A stretch of DNA of 26,152 bases from Chloroflexota bacterium (GCA_005881235.1 VBEQ01000202.1:1-26152), one strand, 5' to 3'; counted from the first letter of the stretch, positions 1 through 7,943 are shown. A program made the numbers and translations. The notes: a model not told the origin generated them from the sequence alone.

Positions 1-388
1 TGAAGTGGCGGGCCCCCTCATCGTAGGCCCGCTGCAACAGCTCGCCGACGCCGTAGGTGGTCGTGATCCGGGGATCGCGTTTCGCCGGCGGCACGAGGGC
101 CAGCCCCGCGGCCTTCGCCATCTCGATCACGGCAGTCGATCCGGTGTCGATCACGCCGTAGCCGGCGTCGACCGGATCGCCCAGCGGGCCGCGCACCCGG
201 AGGGACCGCCGCTCGCCCTCCGTGGCGACGACGAGCGCGTCGACAGTGCCGTCGCCGCCATCGGCAATCGGGACCAGTACCAGGTCCGCGTCGGGCGCGG
301 CGGCGCGAACGCCTTCAGCAATCGCGTCCGCAGCCTCCAGTGCCGATAACGAACCCTTGAAGGCGTTGGGCGCGATGACGATACGCAT
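1..388 (-). CDS. glxK: Glycerate kinase, N-terminal part (runs off the window)
   Basis: The 5' part of a type I glycerate kinase gene, which phosphorylates D-glycerate in glycerate/glyoxylate use. The reading frame from the ATG at 388 stays open to base 1, about 129 codons, and the rest lies outside the window. The translation begins MRIVIAPNAFKGSLSA, followed by VPIADGGDGTVDALV and, near the window edge, TTTYGVGELLQRA. These are the characteristic N-terminal glycerate kinase motifs: the APxxFKGSLsa start, the ADGGdGT loop and the TyGvGeL segment. It lies 56 bases downstream of ilvE on the same strand and may be co-transcribed, although a strong hairpin sits between them. No good Shine-Dalgarno sequence is seen. 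The family call is firm from the motifs. The specific substrate (glycerate) is known for the family, not shown here. Confidence 0.88.
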   Translation of the reverse strand, partial: MRIVIAPNAFKGSLSALEAADAIAEGVRAAAPDADLVLVPIADGGDGTVDALVVATEGERRSLRVRGPLGDPVDAGYGVIDTGSTAVIEMAKAAGLALVPPAKRDPRITTTYGVGELLQRAYDEGARHF

Positions 389-400
389 CGGCTGCGCTTA

Positions 401-419
401 GCGCCGCTCGCAGCGGCGC
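401..419 (-). other. Perfect 8-bp hairpin between ilvE and glxK
   Basis: GCGCCGCT (401-408) and AGCGGCGC (412-419) are perfect inverted repeats around a 3-base loop. On the minus strand the hairpin follows the ilvE stop by about 25 bases and ends 12 bases before the glxK ATG. No U-run follows, so it is not a classic intrinsic terminator. It could attenuate read-through or protect the 3' end of ilvE mRNA. Function is inferred only. Confidence 0.5.
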
Positions 420-444
420 ATTTCAGTCTCTGGTGTGACTGGAA

Positions 445-1416
445 TTAGTAAACGGGTGTGAGCCAGGACTTGTACTTGGCGCTGCGGCCGCGCACGATCT
501 CGAAATACAGTTTCTGCAGCCGCTCGACGACGGGGCCGACGTGGCCATCGCCGATGAGGCGGCGATCGACGTCGACCACGGGCGAAATCTGGGCACCGGT
601 GCCGCAGAGGAAGATCTCGTCGGCAACGTAGAGCTCGGAGCGGTCGATCGAGCGCTCGAGGACTTCCATGCCGAGTTCGGCGCGGAGCAGCTCGATCATG
701 GCCAGCCGGGTGAGGCCCTCGAGAATATTGTCGGACGTCGGCGGCGTGAAGACTTTGCCATCGCGGATGACGAAGATATTCTCGGCACTGCCTTCGCAGA
801 CGTGCCCCTCGTGGGTCAGCATGATGGCCTCGTCGAAGCCGTTTTCCTGGGCCTCGGTCTTGGCAAGCGCCGAGTTCACGTAGATGCCCGTGATCTTGGC
901 CCTGGCCGGCGCCGCATTGTCGTCGACTCGCCGCCAGCTCGAGACCATGCAGCGAATGCCGCGCTCGATGTCGACGTAATTGCCGAAGGGCGTCACGTAG
1001 ATGGCAAAAGAATCTTTGAGATTGTGAAGCCGGACGCCGATCTCTTCGGAGCTCTTGAAGGCGAGCGGCCGGATGTACACGTCCTGCCGGAAGTTATTGC
1101 GCCGGATGAGCTCGATCGTCGTGCTGGCCAGCTCATCCAGGGTGATCGGGATCTTGAGTTTGAGGACCTTGACGGAATTCTGCATGCGGCGATAGTGCTC
1201 GCGAAGTTTGAGCAAGAACAGTTGCTCGTGCTCCGGGCTCCAGTAGCCGCGGATGCCTTCGAAGACCCCGGTGCCGTAGTGAAGCGCATGCGTCATCAAG
1301 CCGAGGCGGGCGTCGCCATACCGCTTGAACTCGCCGTCCAGGTAGACCCAGTACTGTGCCTGCTCTTTCCGCCGGGCCTCGGTGGCGCGAGTGACGCCCT
1401 CCGCCTTGATCGCCAT
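445..1416 (-). CDS. ilvE: Branched-chain amino acid aminotransferase
   Basis: A PLP-dependent class IV aminotransferase of 323 residues. It makes the last transamination in valine, leucine and isoleucine synthesis, and the first in their breakdown, in the cytosol. Visible marks are the N-terminal HALHYGTGVFEGIRGY segment (about 44-58), the expected PLP Schiff-base lysine K174 in ARAKITGIYVNS, the CEGSAENIF segment (about 207-215) with the glutamate that contacts the PLP ring nitrogen, and the CGTGAQISPV phosphate-binding loop (271-280). Length is normal for IlvE. The ATG at 1416 is favoured because a perfect TATAAT box lies 8 bases upstream, which suggests a leaderless mRNA. The gene is divergent from yvcK. 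A D-amino acid aminotransferase or ADC lyase, also class IV, is less likely because the IlvE-type motifs match throughout. Confidence 0.95.
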   Translation of the reverse strand: MAIKAEGVTRATEARRKEQAQYWVYLDGEFKRYGDARLGLMTHALHYGTGVFEGIRGYWSPEHEQLFLLKLREHYRRMQNSVKVLKLKIPITLDELASTTIELIRRNNFRQDVYIRPLAFKSSEEIGVRLHNLKDSFAIYVTPFGNYVDIERGIRCMVSSWRRVDDNAAPARAKITGIYVNSALAKTEAQENGFDEAIMLTHEGHVCEGSAENIFVIRDGKVFTPPTSDNILEGLTRLAMIELLRAELGMEVLERSIDRSELYVADEIFLCGTGAQISPVVDVDRRLIGDGHVGPVVERLQKLYFEIVRGRSAKYKSWLTPVY

Positions 1417-1424
1417 CTGGGTCG

Positions 1425-1430
1425 ATTATA
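1425..1430 (-). promoter_or_regulatory. -10 box TATAAT of ilvE, likely leaderless
   Basis: The minus strand reads TATAAT, then 8 bases (CGACCCAG), then the ilvE ATG. The expected transcription start, about 7 bases after the box, falls at or next to the A of the start codon. No Shine-Dalgarno sequence lies in the gap and no clear -35 box is seen. This is the arrangement known for leaderless genes in Actinobacteria and Deinococcus. Confidence 0.55.
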
Positions 1431-1475
1431 TGCCCGGCTCCGGGGACCCGGATAGGGCCTTCTGGACGTAGCGTT

Positions 1476-1503
1476 TTGAGTTCAAAAAATCCTGTGCTAA
1501 GCT
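1476..1503 (+). promoter_or_regulatory. Candidate yvcK promoter (TTGAGT / TAAGCT)
   Basis: TTGAGT at 1476-1481 and TAAGCT at 1498-1503 are 16 bases apart. The -10 box has the TANNNT form. The GTG start of yvcK lies 10 bases after it, so the leader would be only a few bases. The -10 match is weak, so this is tentative. Confidence 0.35.
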
Positions 1504-1513
1504 TGGGGCGCCG

Positions 1514-2824
1514 GTGGCCCCCTTACGTATGAACCCCCGGGTGGTGCGCTGGTTCACCCCCGGCCTCCATGTCAAGCGATGGCTCGTCCTTTTGACGGTC
1601 GGCCTGGTCATCATCAGCCTCGGGATTGGCTACCTTCTGCGTGACTTTTACCAGTACGGGAGCTTCCCCAAGTTTGTCGGCCCACTCACCCTCCAGTTCA
1701 TCCCCCGCGGTTACCGAGCCGTCCTCTTCGGACTCCTCGGTTTCGGCCTCATCGGCTACGCCCTGTACAAGCTGACCCAGTCCGTCCTCGGCCCCTTCCT
1801 CCCTGGCCGGGACCGGGCGCTCTCCGAGATCATTTATAACTATCGCTTTCTGCAGAAGGGGCCTCGGGTGGTCGCGCTCGGTGGCGGGACGGGCCTCTCC
1901 ACCATGCTTCGCGGGCTGAAGAAGTACACCGGCAACCTGACGGCGATTGTGACGGTGGCGGACGACGGCGGCAGCTCCGGCAAGCTGCGGGCGGAGTACC
2001 GCATCCTCCCCCCGGGCGACTTCCGCCAATGCATCACCGCGCTGGCCGACGTCGAGCCGCTGATGACCACCCTCTTTCAGCACCGCTTCAAGGAAGGGAG
2101 CCTGAACGGGCATTCCTTCGGGAATCTGTTCATCATGGCGATGGCCGAGATCACCGGAGACTTCGAGCACGCCATTCGAGAGTCCGGGCGGGTTCTCGCC
2201 GTCCGCGGACAGATCGTGCCGTCGACCTTGCGGGACGTCACCCTGATCGCCGAGATGGCCGACGGTGAGACGCGAATCGGCGAATCCAGCATCCCGCACG
2301 CCAACGGCGACGGAGAGGGTAATGGAGCCGTCGCCACCGCCATCAAGCGGGTCTTCCTCCAGCCCGAGCCCACCATCAACCCCGAAGCTGAAGAAGCGGT
2401 CTTGAATGCTGAGATGATCATCGTCGGCCCCGGCAGCCTGTATACGAGTATCTTGCCCAACCTCGTGGTCGACGGCATGGCCGAGGCGCTCAAGGCCTCG
2501 CCGGCGATCAAGGTCTTCGTCTGCAACGTGGCCACCCAGCCGGGCGAGACCGATGCCTTCCGGGTCAGCGATCACCTCGAGGCCATCGAACGCCACCTGG
2601 GCGCGAATATTTTCGATTTCGTCGTCGTCAACAGCAACAACAACTTCACGTTGCCGCCGTCGGCGCAGGCGGCGGGCATCAGGCGCGTGGTCTACGATCC
2701 CGCCACGGTGAGCAAGCGCAGCATCCACGCCGTGCTGGTCGACGTCGTGAACCCGCGGGTCTCGACCCACCACGATCCCGACAAGCTGGCCCGCGCCATC
2801 ATGAAGAAGATCTGGCGCTCGTAG
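1514..2824 (+). CDS. yvcK: YvcK/CofD-like gluconeogenesis factor with N-terminal membrane segments
   Basis: A 436-residue YvcK-family protein. YvcK proteins bind UDP-sugars and, in Bacillus and mycobacteria, affect growth on gluconeogenic carbon, cell shape and peptidoglycan synthesis. The core starts near residue 118 with VVALGGGTGLSTMLRGLK (glycine-rich nucleotide loop), followed by VADDGGSSGKLR (about 148-159) and PPGDFRQC. Later come GHSFGNLF and GPGSLYTSILPNL, all typical of the family. Residues about 22-42 and 65-86 form two hydrophobic helices before the core, so the protein is probably membrane anchored; the Bacillus protein lacks this. The start chosen is GTG at 1514, and an in-frame ATG at 1529 is an alternative. 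It is divergent from ilvE and overlaps the next gene tail to tail by 26 bases. Confidence 0.92.
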   Translation: MAPLRMNPRVVRWFTPGLHVKRWLVLLTVGLVIISLGIGYLLRDFYQYGSFPKFVGPLTLQFIPRGYRAVLFGLLGFGLIGYALYKLTQSVLGPFLPGRDRALSEIIYNYRFLQKGPRVVALGGGTGLSTMLRGLKKYTGNLTAIVTVADDGGSSGKLRAEYRILPPGDFRQCITALADVEPLMTTLFQHRFKEGSLNGHSFGNLFIMAMAEITGDFEHAIRESGRVLAVRGQIVPSTLRDVTLIAEMADGETRIGESSIPHANGDGEGNGAVATAIKRVFLQPEPTINPEAEEAVLNAEMIIVGPGSLYTSILPNLVVDGMAEALKASPAIKVFVCNVATQPGETDAFRVSDHLEAIERHLGANIFDFVVVNSNNNFTLPPSAQAAGIRRVVYDPATVSKRSIHAVLVDVVNPRVSTHHDPDKLARAIMKKIWRS

Positions 2825-3755
2825 CCAGCTTCGCTTCGGCACGATCCGACCGCCGCTGTGCCCAGAACCGGGTGAACCAGTCTTCGCCGAAGAAGACGGC
2901 CAGCACAAAGATCACGCCACCGATGATGTCGACCACGTAGTGCTCGCCGAGGTAGACGATGCTCAGCCAGACGCACGCGGTGTAGGCGAGTGCCGGCCAG
3001 GCCCGGCGACCCCACAGACGTAAGGCGAAGAGCGTACCCAGCAAGGGGTAGGCCGCATGCAGCGAGGGCATGGCGGCGTACTGGTTGGGCGTCAGCCAGT
3101 GGTAGACCGTAGCCGGCACCGGGATGCCGGGGATGTCAGTGAAGCTCGGCAGCGTGTGGTCGATGATTTTCACCACGCTGGGAAGGACCTTCCACGGCGG
3201 AGCGACCGGCAGAAGCAAGTAAAAGACAAAAGCGGCAAACGACATCGCGATCAGCGCCCGCGAAAATCGCAAGAACGTCCGCCGGTCGACGACCCAGAAG
3301 AGGTAGCCCAGTCCAAGCGGAAATGCGAAGTGCAGGAAATAGAACATCGTGGCGGCGATGTCGTACCAGCTTACGTGGCTCTGATGGAAGTGGCCCGGCT
3401 GGTAGAAGGCTTGCTGCAGCAGCAGCGTCGGCACCTGCCCGAAGCTGATCAGGCGCTCCAGCGAGGTGACGTCGTGGATTGGCATCCCGAGCTTGCCTCC
3501 GAGGCCGCGCAAGTACTCGTACGAGAGAAAGAGAACCAGGAAAGGGATCCAGTCCGCGAGGAAGAGCCTGGCCCGGCCGAGGACCAGCGCCGCGATCAGC
3601 ATCAGGAGCAGGAACCGCTCGGGAGAGACCGATATGTGGAGGACGAAGACCATGAACAGGGTGACGACGGCCAGGTAGCCGCCGACCAGCGATGGGATGA
3701 GCCAGGACCGCCGGCGACCTACCCGTGGGCGCTGCGGTGCGTCAGCCGGCTGCAC
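2799..3755 (-). CDS. PAP2-superfamily membrane enzyme, AUR1/inositol phosphotransferase-like
   Basis: A 318-residue integral membrane protein with about seven hydrophobic helices. It has the phosphatase/phosphotransferase motifs AAMPSLHAAYP (228-238, histidine H233) and YLGEHYVVDIIGG (268-280, H272 and D276), which form the catalytic core of the AUR1-like branch of the PAP2 superfamily. Relatives transfer phospho-head groups such as inositol phosphate onto lipids, or dephosphorylate lipid phosphates. The real acceptor cannot be read from the sequence. The charged N terminus (RPRVGRRR) precedes the first helix and suits a cytosolic start. The GTG at 3755 is supported by a TAAGCT box 6 bases upstream. 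The stop lies inside the end of yvcK on the other strand (26-base overlap). Confidence 0.82.
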   Translation of the reverse strand: MQPADAPQRPRVGRRRSWLIPSLVGGYLAVVTLFMVFVLHISVSPERFLLLMLIAALVLGRARLFLADWIPFLVLFLSYEYLRGLGGKLGMPIHDVTSLERLISFGQVPTLLLQQAFYQPGHFHQSHVSWYDIAATMFYFLHFAFPLGLGYLFWVVDRRTFLRFSRALIAMSFAAFVFYLLLPVAPPWKVLPSVVKIIDHTLPSFTDIPGIPVPATVYHWLTPNQYAAMPSLHAAYPLLGTLFALRLWGRRAWPALAYTACVWLSIVYLGEHYVVDIIGGVIFVLAVFFGEDWFTRFWAQRRSDRAEAKLATSARSSS

Positions 3756-3761
3756 CGAAAG

Positions 3762-3767
3762 AGCTTA
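3762..3767 (-). promoter_or_regulatory. -10 box TAAGCT of the PAP2 gene, likely leaderless
   Basis: The minus strand reads TAAGCT, 6 bases, then the GTG start at 3755. A transcript starting 7 bases after the box would begin on the start codon. No Shine-Dalgarno sequence is present. The same hexamer precedes yvcK. Confidence 0.4.
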
Positions 3768-3846
3768 CTCAAGGCCTTCTGGCACCCGGCCCCTTAAAGC
3801 CCGCTGAGAAGCCGCCGACAAGATGGGATTTCGCCAAAAGTGCCGT

Positions 3847-3852
3847 TATATT
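3847..3852 (+). promoter_or_regulatory. -10 box TATATT of the two-component operon
   Basis: TATATT is followed by 10 bases and the ATG at 3863, so the predicted leader is only about 3-4 bases. No Shine-Dalgarno sequence and no good -35 box are seen. The box also helps decide the start: the longer open frame from 3725 would begin upstream of the promoter. Confidence 0.45.
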
Positions 3853-3862
3853 GGGACTCGAA

Positions 3863-4564
3863 ATGGCAGAAGCCGCCCATGAGCCGACGACCTCGCGCAG
3901 TCCGCGGGTGCTGGTCGTCGACGACGAACGGAGCATCGTCGATTTCATCCGTCTCGGCTTGCAATACGAGGGATTCCTGGTGCAGACCGCGCCCGATGGG
4001 CAGGCGGCCTTGCGGCTGATCAGTGAGTTCAGGCCACACGTGGTCGTGCTCGACATCATGATGCCGAAGCTGGACGGCCTGGCTGTTGCCGAGGCTATTC
4101 GTGGCAACAAGGACACCGGGGTGATCATCCTTTCGGCCAAGGACGAGGTCCAGGATCGGATCAAAGGCCTCGAGGTGGGCGCCGACGATTATCTGGTCAA
4201 GCCGTTCGACTTTGGCGAACTGCTGGCCCGCATTCGAGCGGTCATGCGTAGGCGGAATCCGACTGCCGGCCCGCAACTCCAGGTGCAGGACGTCACGATG
4301 GATGACGCCACCCGAGAAGTTCGTCGCGATGGCCGCGCCATCGATCTCTCGGCTCGCGAGTTCGACCTGCTGCGCCTGCTGATGATGCATCCGAACCAGG
4401 TCCTGCCCCGTGACCGGATTCTCGATCAGGTCTGGGGCTATAACTTCTTCGGCGACGCGAACAACGTCGAAGTCTACATTCGGTACCTGCGGCAGAAACT
4501 CGGCGATGAGCAGCACCAGTTGATCCAGACGGTGAGGGGAGTCGGGTACCGGATCAAGACATGA
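3863..4564 (+). CDS. OmpR/PhoB-family response regulator
   Basis: A 233-residue DNA-binding response regulator. The receiver domain (about 14-130) has the acidic pair D20/D21, the phospho-acceptor D64 in VVLDIMMPKLDG, S91 and K113 in LVKPFDFGELL. The C-terminal winged-helix domain (about 138-233) contains LSAREFDLLRLLMMHPNQV, a helix with NVEVYIRYLRQKL, and TVRGVGYRI at the end. The open frame extends upstream to 3725. I chose the ATG at 3863 because the extra 46 residues resemble no receiver domain and a TATATT box sits just before this ATG. It is 22 bases ahead of the sensor kinase gene, so the two form a cognate pair. The signal and target genes are unknown. Confidence 0.93.
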   Translation: MAEAAHEPTTSRSPRVLVVDDERSIVDFIRLGLQYEGFLVQTAPDGQAALRLISEFRPHVVVLDIMMPKLDGLAVAEAIRGNKDTGVIILSAKDEVQDRIKGLEVGADDYLVKPFDFGELLARIRAVMRRRNPTAGPQLQVQDVTMDDATREVRRDGRAIDLSAREFDLLRLLMMHPNQVLPRDRILDQVWGYNFFGDANNVEVYIRYLRQKLGDEQHQLIQTVRGVGYRIKT

Positions 4565-4586
4565 ACCGTAGGTCGCGCCGCGGTCG

Positions 4587-6041
4587 GTGCGGCTAGTCGT
4601 GTCGCGCTTCCGCTCGCTGCGATGGCGACTGACGTTCCTGTATTTGGGCCTGCTCGCCGTGCTGCTGCTGGCCGGTGGCGTCGCTCAGTACTTCGCCGCA
4701 CGCGAGGTGCTATTTCGAACGAACGCTGATGTGCTCGCCAGCGAGTACAACGCCGTTTTCACCGCCTTCCGCAAGGCCAACGCCAGCCGGCCGGCCGCGG
4801 CGCTGCGCGCCCTCATCCTCTCCCAGCAGTTCACCAACGAGCTGCGCTCGCGCAATACGTCGGCGGCCGTCTTCGACCTCAACGGCGGCCAAGTCGCGCT
4901 GACGCCTGCCAGCCTGGGAACAGAACAAGTCCCCACTCTGACCACCCAGGCGTACATCGACGCCGCCCGCAGTAAGCCACAAGCCTATTACCTGGCGACC
5001 GGCAGCGACGGCGCGACGAACTATCTGGTGGTCCTCAACGTGGTCAGGAACGGCACGCGTCCCCTGGCGATCGCCCAGCTCGCGATCCCGACGTCCGAGA
5101 TCGACCAGACGCTGCGAGCCGACCGCCAGCTCGCCATCGTTGGCTCGCTGCTCGTGCTGCTGGTGGCCGGACTCTTGAGTCCGCTGATCGTCGGCCGGGC
5201 CCTCCACCCGCTCCACCAGATGTCGGCGACGGCCGGGGCCCTGGCGGCCGGCGATTACAAACAGCGGGTCACCGTGCCCAAGACTCGTGATGAGATCGGC
5301 ACCCTGGCGGTCGCGTTCAACCAGATGGCGGCTGGCATCGACCAAGCCTTCGAGGTCCGCCGGCGATCCGAGGAGCAGATGCGCCACTTCGTCGCCGACG
5401 CCTCGCACGAGTTGCGCACGCCGTTGACGTCGATCGCCGGCTATATCGACGTTCTTGGCCGGCGCGACGTGGTGGACGGCGAGACCCTGCAGGCCTCGCT
5501 AGCGGCGATGCAACAGGAAAGCGCCCGGATGACCCGGCTGGTTAACGATCTTCTGACCCTTACCCGGTTCGAATCGGGCAAGGCGCCCAACCGGCAGCCG
5601 CTCCAGCTCGACCAGTTCGTCAACCAGGCGCTCGACGATCTGAGCCTGCGTGACAGGGGAGCGGCGGAGTCGCGCCACATCCAGCCGGGGGTCACCGTGA
5701 CCGCTGACCCAGAGGCGCTCAAGCAGGTGGTCACCAACCTGGCCCAGAATGCGCTCAAATACGCCCCGGGGGCTGAACAGCGCTGGAGTGTGTTTACGGC
5801 GGATGGGCGGGCCGCCATCCGGCTGCAGGATACCGGCCCTGGGATCTCGCGGCAGGACCTGCCCCACATCTTCGAGCGTTTCTATCGGGGGGAGAAGGCG
5901 CGCGACCGGTCGGCCGGCGGTTCGGGGCTGGGACTTGCGATCGCTCGGTCGATCATCGAGGCGCACCAGGGGACGATCGAGGCGGCAAGCGAGCCCGGCC
6001 AGGGAGCGACCTTCACGGCCTGGCTGCCGCTGGCGGCTTAA
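4587..6041 (+). CDS. Sensor histidine kinase (HAMP, HisKA, HATPase)
   Basis: A 484-residue membrane sensor kinase paired with the response regulator just upstream. Helix 1 (about 16-36) and helix 2 (about 182-204) flank an extracytoplasmic region of about 145 residues that resembles no sensor domain I recognise. A HAMP linker follows (about 204-256). The HisKA domain holds H274 in FVADASHELRTPLTS. The ATP-binding domain shows NLAQNALKYAPG (N box), DTGPGIS (G1), FERFY (F box) and GGSGLGLAI (G2). All catalytic motifs are intact. The GTG at 4587 is the longest start, and a second in-frame GTG at 4599 is possible. The stop codon overlaps that of the convergent ridA-like gene in the tetranucleotide TTAA. 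Confidence 0.93.
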   Translation: MRLVVSRFRSLRWRLTFLYLGLLAVLLLAGGVAQYFAAREVLFRTNADVLASEYNAVFTAFRKANASRPAAALRALILSQQFTNELRSRNTSAAVFDLNGGQVALTPASLGTEQVPTLTTQAYIDAARSKPQAYYLATGSDGATNYLVVLNVVRNGTRPLAIAQLAIPTSEIDQTLRADRQLAIVGSLLVLLVAGLLSPLIVGRALHPLHQMSATAGALAAGDYKQRVTVPKTRDEIGTLAVAFNQMAAGIDQAFEVRRRSEEQMRHFVADASHELRTPLTSIAGYIDVLGRRDVVDGETLQASLAAMQQESARMTRLVNDLLTLTRFESGKAPNRQPLQLDQFVNQALDDLSLRDRGAAESRHIQPGVTVTADPEALKQVVTNLAQNALKYAPGAEQRWSVFTADGRAAIRLQDTGPGISRQDLPHIFERFYRGEKARDRSAGGSGLGLAIARSIIEAHQGTIEAASEPGQGATFTAWLPLAA

Positions 6042-6502
6042 GCCTTCAGGCGGATGATCGCCGAGATCTCAACCGGCACGCCGAGCGGAAGTTCGCTGGT
6101 CCCCAGCGCCTGGCGGGTGTGGCGGCCCCGCTCGCCGAAGACTTTGAAGATTAAGTCGCTGGCCCCGTTGAGCACCTTCGGCTGCTCCTCGAAACCCGTC
6201 GCGGAACGGACAAAGCCACTCAGCTGGATGAACTGTTCCACCTGGTCGAGCGATCCGGCGTGCTGGCGGATGAGCGCCATGATGTTGAGCGCGCAGATCT
6301 CTGACGCGCGCCCGGCGTCCTTCAGACTGACATCGCCGCCCACCACCCCGCGGAACTGGACCTCGCCGTTCCAGCTGGGGATCACACCCGAGGTGTAGAG
6401 CAGCTCGCCGACCTGCTGGACGGGAACGTAGGAAGCGAGCGCCTTGGGGGGATCCGGCAGCTCGAGACCGAGCGCGCGTAGGGTCGCCTCAGCCGAATCC
6501 AC
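6038..6502 (-). CDS. RidA/YjgF-YER057c-UK114 family protein
   Basis: A 154-residue protein of the RidA family. Canonical members hydrolyse reactive enamine/imine intermediates made by PLP enzymes such as threonine dehydratase. Motifs include GELLYTSGVIPSW (32-44), FGERGRHTRQALG with the substrate-carboxylate arginine R130, and the C-terminal PVEISAIIRL with E145. It is about 25 residues longer than E. coli RidA and looks like the UK114-like-1 subgroup, whose substrates are less certain. The start is the GTG at 6502; a GAGGAGG sequence lies about 50 bases upstream, too far to serve it. The gene lies downstream of the BNR-repeat gene with a gap of about 160 bases. Confidence 0.85.
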   Translation of the reverse strand: MDSAEATLRALGLELPDPPKALASYVPVQQVGELLYTSGVIPSWNGEVQFRGVVGGDVSLKDAGRASEICALNIMALIRQHAGSLDQVEQFIQLSGFVRSATGFEEQPKVLNGASDLIFKVFGERGRHTRQALGTSELPLGVPVEISAIIRLKA

Positions 6503-6599
6503 GCTCAGGATCCGTCTCGACCGTGTGGTGAGCAGCCGCGATCGACCTCCTCAGCCCGTTTTGGACGGACTGTAGTGAAGAGGGTAGCGTGGCCCGTCG

Positions 6600-6632
6600 A
6601 AAACCACCACCCTGAACCCGTGAAGGGATGGT
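6600..6632 (-). terminator. Possible intrinsic terminator after the BNR-repeat gene
   Basis: On the minus strand an 8-bp stem with one bulged base (6606-6613 pairing with 6624-6632) and a 10-base loop is followed within two bases by TTTT (6603-6600). It lies about 30 bases after the stop of the propeller gene and ahead of ridA. The stem is modest, so this is tentative. Confidence 0.35.
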
Positions 6633-6662
6633 TAACGCCACCGGCCTGGCTGTGACAGCCGG

Positions 6663-7943
6663 TCACGGACGGAACGAATTCTGGTCTTGCCGCCGGATCC
6701 GCCAGCGGCGCGCGAGGATCACGGCGACCAGGGCGAGCAGCACCGTCACCGCGACGGCATAGGTGGCGTAGGCGGGCGTTCCGCTGGAGCGTCGGACGGG
6801 GGCCGGCCCGCCGGCGCCGGCGCGTGGCGTGGCTAAAGGATGGCTGCTGGCCGACGGCGCCGCCGAGGCGGTCACTCCCGCGACCGTGGCCGCGGGATCG
6901 GCGATTCGATAGGCGCCAGCCGAGCCATTGGTCGGGTTCCAGGCGGCGGCGACGACCTGAGCCGGGTTGAGCGGTTGCAGGGCGAGGGCGGTGATCCGGG
7001 GCTTGATGGGCAGACCGGCGCCGAAGATACTCCAGCTGGCCCCGCGGTCCAGCGACCGGAAGACGCCGCCGTTCCCCTGGTCGCCGTCGCTGCCGGCATA
7101 GATCTGGTCGGGATTCGCCGGGTTGAAGAGGGCGATGTTGAAGTCGGTCGTGGGGAGGCCGGCGAGCGGGCTCCAGGTCGCGCCGCGGTCATCGCTGCGG
7201 AAAAGGCCCTGCGAGGTCCCGGCGAGCAGCGGGGGATCAGTGCCGCCCGAGGGAGCCGAGGCGACCGCGAGCGAGGCGACCACGGCGTCGCCGGGGAAAT
7301 TCCCTTTGACTACCGCCCAGCTCCCGCTGAGACCCTCGGATTTGAGCAGAAAGCCGGAACCCGCTGTGCCGTTGTCGGCGCCGGCAAACACCGTGCTAGC
7401 CGTGGCGCTGGGCAGAATCGCCACCGCAGCGATATCGAGTGACTCGAGGCCCAGCGAATGCCAGGACGCCGCGCCATCAATGGAGGCGTAGACACCCTGC
7501 GCCGTCCCCGCGAGGACCAGGCCGCTGGCCACCGCGATCGACCGGACATCCATGCTGGTGAGCCCCTGGTTCTGCGCGATCCAGGACTTTCCTTCATCAA
7601 CGGACTTATAGAACCCGGCCGTCTGGGTGCCGGCGTAGGCCGTCGCCGGCTGCAGCGGGTCAAAACGGACAACCCAGGCGCTGTCGATGCCGGTGATGGC
7701 GGAGGTCCAGGTGGCCCCGGAGTCGGTGCTGCGCAAGACACCTCGTCCCTGGGTGGCCGCGAGCAAGACCGCCGGATGCGCGGGTGAGACGGCGAGCGAC
7801 CAGACGGGTCGGTCGGCCATCCCCGGTTGCTGGGCACCAGTCGACGTCCAGCTGGTGTCTGCCGCGCTAGCAACGACGACGGTAGCGAGCAACCCGGCGG
7901 CCAGCGTGAAGGACGTAAGCAGTGTGTGGCGCGAAAATCTCAC
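6663..7943 (-). CDS. Exported BNR/Asp-box repeat beta-propeller with C-terminal membrane anchor
   Basis: A 426-residue surface protein. Residues 1-28 form a Sec signal peptide (basic RFSRH, hydrophobic core, cleavage near VVVASA-AD). The middle holds repeated Asp-box motifs of the S-x-D-x-G-x-x-W type: LRSTDSGATW, YKSVDEGKSW, YASIDGAASW, FRSDDRGATW and FRSLDRGASW. These are typical of a sialidase/Vps10-like beta-propeller. A low-complexity Ala/Ser/Pro stretch and one transmembrane helix near the C terminus (TYAVAVTVLLALVAVIL, then RRWRIRR) would anchor it facing outward. The frame is open upstream to 8036. I chose the GTG at 7943 because the signal peptide begins there and a TATCCT box lies about 24 bases ahead. 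No catalytic residues of a glycosidase are recognised, so binding is as likely as enzymatic activity. Confidence 0.78.
   Translation of the reverse strand: MRFSRHTLLTSFTLAAGLLATVVVASAADTSWTSTGAQQPGMADRPVWSLAVSPAHPAVLLAATQGRGVLRSTDSGATWTSAITGIDSAWVVRFDPLQPATAYAGTQTAGFYKSVDEGKSWIAQNQGLTSMDVRSIAVASGLVLAGTAQGVYASIDGAASWHSLGLESLDIAAVAILPSATASTVFAGADNGTAGSGFLLKSEGLSGSWAVVKGNFPGDAVVASLAVASAPSGGTDPPLLAGTSQGLFRSDDRGATWSPLAGLPTTDFNIALFNPANPDQIYAGSDGDQGNGGVFRSLDRGASWSIFGAGLPIKPRITALALQPLNPAQVVAAAWNPTNGSAGAYRIADPAATVAGVTASAAPSASSHPLATPRAGAGGPAPVRRSSGTPAYATYAVAVTVLLALVAVILARRWRIRRQDQNSFRP

Noticed and set aside
1523..2908. A 461-codon minus-strand open frame
   Set aside because: It is antisense to yvcK, whose family motifs are unmistakable. 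The product is a charged low-complexity sequence.
3725..3862. A 46-residue N-terminal extension of the response regulator
   Set aside because: It runs through the divergent promoter region, has no receiver-domain similarity, and a -10 box lies just before the internal ATG at 3863.
5556..5582. A tRNA T-arm-like sequence (CCCGGTTCGAATCGGG)
   Set aside because: It lies inside the sensor kinase frame, where it encodes the expected LTRFESGK segment after the HisKA helix. No acceptor stem, D-arm or anticodon arm can be drawn around it.
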